DNA of 64,000 bases, taken from NCBI GenBank assembly GCA_019748295.1, contig JAIEPT010000073.1, positions 16,348 to 80,347 of the forward strand. Direction: 5' to 3'. The notes beneath the pieces are model-generated. The model was not told the DNA's origin. It made no database searches and was given only the letters and a program-made list of their open reading frames with translations. Positions within the stretch are counted from its first letter, which is position 1. Each line of letters begins with the position of its first letter. The position numbers and the translations under genes are program-made. Below are positions 61,827-64,000 of the stretch, piece by piece. Source of the DNA: Gemmataceae bacterium. Its GTDB lineage: Bacteria; Planctomycetota; Planctomycetia; Gemmatales; Gemmataceae.

Positions 61827-62465
61827 GTTGTCCTTGTCGCGACCAGCCTACCGACCTCGCGAATGCGCGTTTCATCCATTTTATCAGCCAACGTCGATGC
61901 GGACCATTGGATTGATGCGGAACTGATATGTGGGCTGCGGCAATTTTTCTGGGCGAACAGGCCGAACGCCAACAGCTTTCTACATCAAAGCCGAGATGAA
62001 GTCTGTAATCGGCGGGTCGCGATACGCAACCATCACGAACGCTGAAAGCGTTCCCCAGCAAAGCCCAGGGTTGGCGAACATCGGGAGCCATCAAGCCATC
62101 GTCGCAGGTCTAAGCAGCAATCAAGCGCCCGCAGCCACTCAAGTCACGATCGCCGCCGCTTCGTGGACGGCAACCACTCCGCGCTGGTGAGCGGTCATCG
62201 CTATCGGTGGTGGATTCGCGCGATCAGCGCTGACGGTTCGCTGAGCGGATGGAGCAACCTGCTCGATTTCCGCGTCGCTTAGTTGCCGAGGGCGTTTTCG
62301 TCACGATCGTCGCGCATGGCATTTTCGGCGTGAAATCGACGGAAGAATCGCGAATCGCATGTGCGGGACGAAAGTCCGGAGCGATCTTGGGTGGATGAAA
62401 GAAGCGAGCCCTTGTCTTTCGCCTCCATCGCAGGCGAGGGACGGGTTCGACTTCGAGGACGCCCC
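61827..62465. other. Non-coding region with repeat remnant and gene debris (639 bp)
   Basis: No complete gene. It contains a fragment of dispersed element B (62062-62089: agcccagggttggcga... with 24 of 28 positions matching copy 2), a short hairpin gaacgct-gaa-agcgttc just before it, and the gene remnant at 62160-62282. Confidence 0.6.
62160..62282 (+). pseudogene. C-terminal remnant of a FnIII-like surface protein
   Basis: An open stretch of 40 codons ends in a stop at 62280-62282 and reads FVDGNHSALVSGHRYRWWIR followed by AISADGSLSGWSNLLDFRVA. This is the last strands of a fibronectin-III-like module, as found at the end of very long planctomycete surface proteins. There is no start codon and no sensible upstream reading; the region just before looks scrambled and contains a piece of repeat B. 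Probably the tail of a lost or deleted gene. Confidence 0.55.
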
Positions 62466-63005
62466 ATGGCACCGAATCGCCTTTTCCCGTGCCTATCCGT
62501 CGCCGCGATGAGTTGGTTGCTTCCAACGCTCGCTCAAGCAGACGAACCGGCCCCGCTGACGTTTCAATCGCTTTCGTGCATGACGCGGAGCGAGTTGGAA
62601 GCAATCTACCGAACCGCCCAACCCGGCAATCTGCCGACAGGTTCGGTGCAGGGGCGCACGATCATCCTTCCGGAAGAATCGTTCGAGGGCCGGCGTTCGA
62701 GGATGGCGAACGCCATGTGGAAGGGAAAACGTTTCGATGCCGCGGACGGAACGTTCGTCAATCAGTGGGCCGTTGGACGCGCCGTTCGCGGCCGGGCTTA
62801 TCTCGGCGAAAGCTGGCTTGATGGGCAGCCGTCGCTGATCCTCGACTACGCGGGGACGAGTCCGTTGGTTTGGCGAAACAGCCGCGACGAAATGCGTGAG
62901 GTCGCGCCCGGTCTCCACATCGGTTTCATGCACGACCGCTTCTGCCCCTGCCCTCGCCTCAAGACCGTCTTCATCCTGCAATCCTGCTGCCCGCAATGCC
63001 CATGA
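62466..63005 (+). CDS. Secreted protein of unknown function, planctomycete type
   Basis: 179 residues from the ATG at 62466. Signal peptide MAPNRLFPCLSVAAMSWLLP, cleaved near AQA-DEP. Conserved-looking parts are LEAIYRTAQPGNLPTGSVQG, ANAMWKGKRFD, FVNQWAVGRAVRGRAYLGES, WLDGQPSLILDY and RDEMREVAPGLHIGFMHDR. I recall this pattern (short signal peptide, WKGK, SWLDG, VAPGLY) from uncharacterised planctomycete proteins. It ends with cysteines (CPCPRLK and CCPQCP). No enzyme motif. It is convergent with the SHOCT gene. Confidence 0.82.
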   Translation: MAPNRLFPCLSVAAMSWLLPTLAQADEPAPLTFQSLSCMTRSELEAIYRTAQPGNLPTGSVQGRTIILPEESFEGRRSRMANAMWKGKRFDAADGTFVNQWAVGRAVRGRAYLGESWLDGQPSLILDYAGTSPLVWRNSRDEMREVAPGLHIGFMHDRFCPCPRLKTVFILQSCCPQCP

Positions 63006-63013
63006 GGTCCGGC

Positions 63014-63391
63014 TCAGACCTCATCCAAAATCGCCTTGCGACGCCGGCTGTACTCCTCTTCGGAGATGAGCCGTTTGTCGAGCAAATCGCGCAGGTTGCG
63101 AAGGCGAGCCTCTGCGTTGCTGGGGCCTGGATCCCTCCGCTGTTGCTGAACTGGACCCGAATGCTGTGCCGGGGGCGTGCTGCTCCCCGAAGCGAGAACG
63201 ACCAGGGCGAGCACGCCGAAGATCGCGGCGCCCACGCCGTAGCGGACGGCGAAGTTCTCCGAGGTTTGCTTCTCGTTGGTCAGCCAACTTGCCACGCCTG
63301 TCGCCTTGCTCGCATTATGCCCCCAATTGAAGGCGCCCCAGCCGAGCGTGGCCGCGATCAGCAACATGAACAATCCGCATCCCACTCGCAT
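63014..63391 (-). CDS. SHOCT-domain membrane protein
   Basis: 125 residues with two transmembrane helices (GCGLFMLLIAATLGWGAFNW and YGVGAAIFGVLALVVLASG). A Gln/Pro-rich linker follows, and the C-terminus LRNLRDLLDKRLISEEEYSR is a SHOCT (short C-terminal) domain, a helical hairpin thought to mediate oligomerisation. It lies behind the secreted protein gene at 63418-63804 on the same strand, with a 26-nt gap. Confidence 0.88.
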   Translation of the reverse strand: MRVGCGLFMLLIAATLGWGAFNWGHNASKATGVASWLTNEKQTSENFAVRYGVGAAIFGVLALVVLASGSSTPPAQHSGPVQQQRRDPGPSNAEARLRNLRDLLDKRLISEEEYSRRRKAILDEV

Positions 63392-63417
63392 GGCTCGCTC
63401 CTTGGTGGTCGAAACGG

Positions 63418-63804
63418 CTACTTGCCCGAATCAAGCCGTTTGAATTCGAGGTCGATCGAAAGCTGCGTGTTGCTCAGCTTCAACGTTTCGCCGCGCAGTT
63501 CGTAGACGAACTCCGATTTGTTTCGGCCGAAGATGACGCCGGGGAAATCGAGTTCGATCACTCGATTCGAGACGAAACGATACTTGCCGTCGGTGGTCGC
63601 CAGGAAAGCGAGCGTCGAAGTGAAGGTTCCATTCCCTTCGAATCGCATGTAGCCAGCCACTTCGTTGCCGACCCGCTTGCCCGCGCGAATCACGTCCCAT
63701 CGTCCCACGATGTTTTGCTGATCTTGCGCGAATGCGGCGGATGCCAGCCATGCGGCGATGCACAGAAACACTCCGCCCACGCCTGCTGCCCGGAAGGTCG
63801 TCAT
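63418..63804 (-). CDS. Small secreted lipocalin-like protein
   Basis: 128 residues from the ATG at 63804, preceded by GGAG; the frame continues upstream to 63933 but has no support. Signal peptide MTTFRAAGVGGVFLCIAAWL, cleaved near AFA-QDQ. The mature part is beta-rich with IVGRWDVIRAGK near its start and GNGTFTSTLAFLATTDGKYR, the W-D-V...F-x-x-x-G-x-Y pattern of lipocalin-like proteins. Substrate unknown. Likely co-transcribed with the SHOCT gene. Confidence 0.78.
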   Translation of the reverse strand: MTTFRAAGVGGVFLCIAAWLASAAFAQDQQNIVGRWDVIRAGKRVGNEVAGYMRFEGNGTFTSTLAFLATTDGKYRFVSNRVIELDFPGVIFGRNKSEFVYELRGETLKLSNTQLSIDLEFKRLDSGK

Positions 63805-63920
63805 TGGTTCATCTCCAGAGGAACGGAAGACAAGCATGGTCTGTTTTAGCGAGAATCGGTGCATTGATTCGGAACACTGCCCCGACCTATCGCGTGGCGC
63901 CATTGAGCCATTCTTCCGGG

Positions 63921-63990
63921 AGGAGCCGCGCACGAAGTAAGCGGTTCAGCATGGCCTCACGCGAAACCGCTTACTACGTGCGCGGCTCCT
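63921..63990. repeat. 70-bp palindrome with 26-bp arms at the window end
   Basis: 63921-63946 and 63965-63990 are inverted copies differing at one base (outer sequence aggagccgcgcacgaagtaa), around an 18-bp centre. No gene in the last 196 bases. The flank beyond it is cut by the window, so it is not known whether it is part of a larger element. Confidence 0.8.
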
Positions 63991-64000
63991 TGGCACGCCG

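Noticed and set aside
60420..62045. 541-codon plus-strand open frame
   Set aside because: Antisense to the 1297-residue gene. The minus-strand gene is more convincing because it is coupled to the phosphatase and has protein-like composition.

Overview
The window looks like part of a chromosome from a Planctomycetota bacterium with GC of roughly 60%. The evidence is a DUF1501 protein, a PQQ-like beta-propeller protein, a YXWGXW-repeat protein, a planctomycete-style type II secretion/type IV pilus cluster with many pseudopilins and an oversized GspK-like protein, flagellar hook genes, and a high density of intergenic palindromes. I cannot place it below phylum level. No rRNA, tRNA, CRISPR array, transposase or prophage was recognised.

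Layout. 0-5 kb: DUF805 membrane protein with a zinc ribbon, PQQ-like propeller, YceH, DUF1501, and a small two-gene toxin-antitoxin-like pair whose first gene is frameshifted. 5.2-10.2 kb (minus strand): a sigma-54 activator (FHA-GAF-AAA+-Fis), a PlcP/LpxH-like metallophosphoesterase, BtaA and BtaB, which together read as a betaine-lipid membrane-remodelling module. 10.4-13.3 kb: a small lipoprotein and a proline-rich YXWGXW protein. 13.5-29.2 kb: a type IV pilus/type II secretion locus with two GspE/PilB ATPases, PilT, a PilC/GspF platform protein, five pseudopilins and a 1315-residue GspK-like protein, closed by a strong terminator.

29.3-36.7 kb (minus): a MacAB-TolC-type exporter (902-aa TolC lipoprotein, adaptor, ATPase, permease) interrupted by a GxxExxY gene that sits between 31-bp inverted repeats. 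37.2-40.6 kb: FlgE, FlgD and FliK. 40.8-48.8 kb: an island of small stress-type membrane proteins (YgaP/DUF2892-like, YihY/BrkB, GlsB/YeaQ, YqjD/ElaB-like, YqjE-like, DUF883/DUF3618-like, DUF1328, a lipoprotein) around a hybrid histidine kinase. Three sequences matching the sigma-54 -24/-12 consensus with correct spacing lie in front of members of this island; this is the most interesting regulatory signal in the window.

49-64 kb: secreted esterase, HicBA, glycine-zipper lipoprotein, a secreted protein with a LecA-like C-terminus, an operon of JAMM protease-like protein/DUF4198-like protein/MiaA/FHA protein divergent from argG (two tandem palindromes between them), an HTH-PTS IIA fusion, a histidine phosphatase coupled to a 1297-aa protein of unknown function, and several small secreted proteins.

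Dispersed non-coding repeats are prominent: a 227-230-bp compound palindrome in two copies plus a remnant, a 102-104-bp palindrome in two copies, a 139-bp unit with 30-bp perfect terminal inverted repeats, and several shorter dyads. All functional statements come from reading motifs by eye; no database search was possible.
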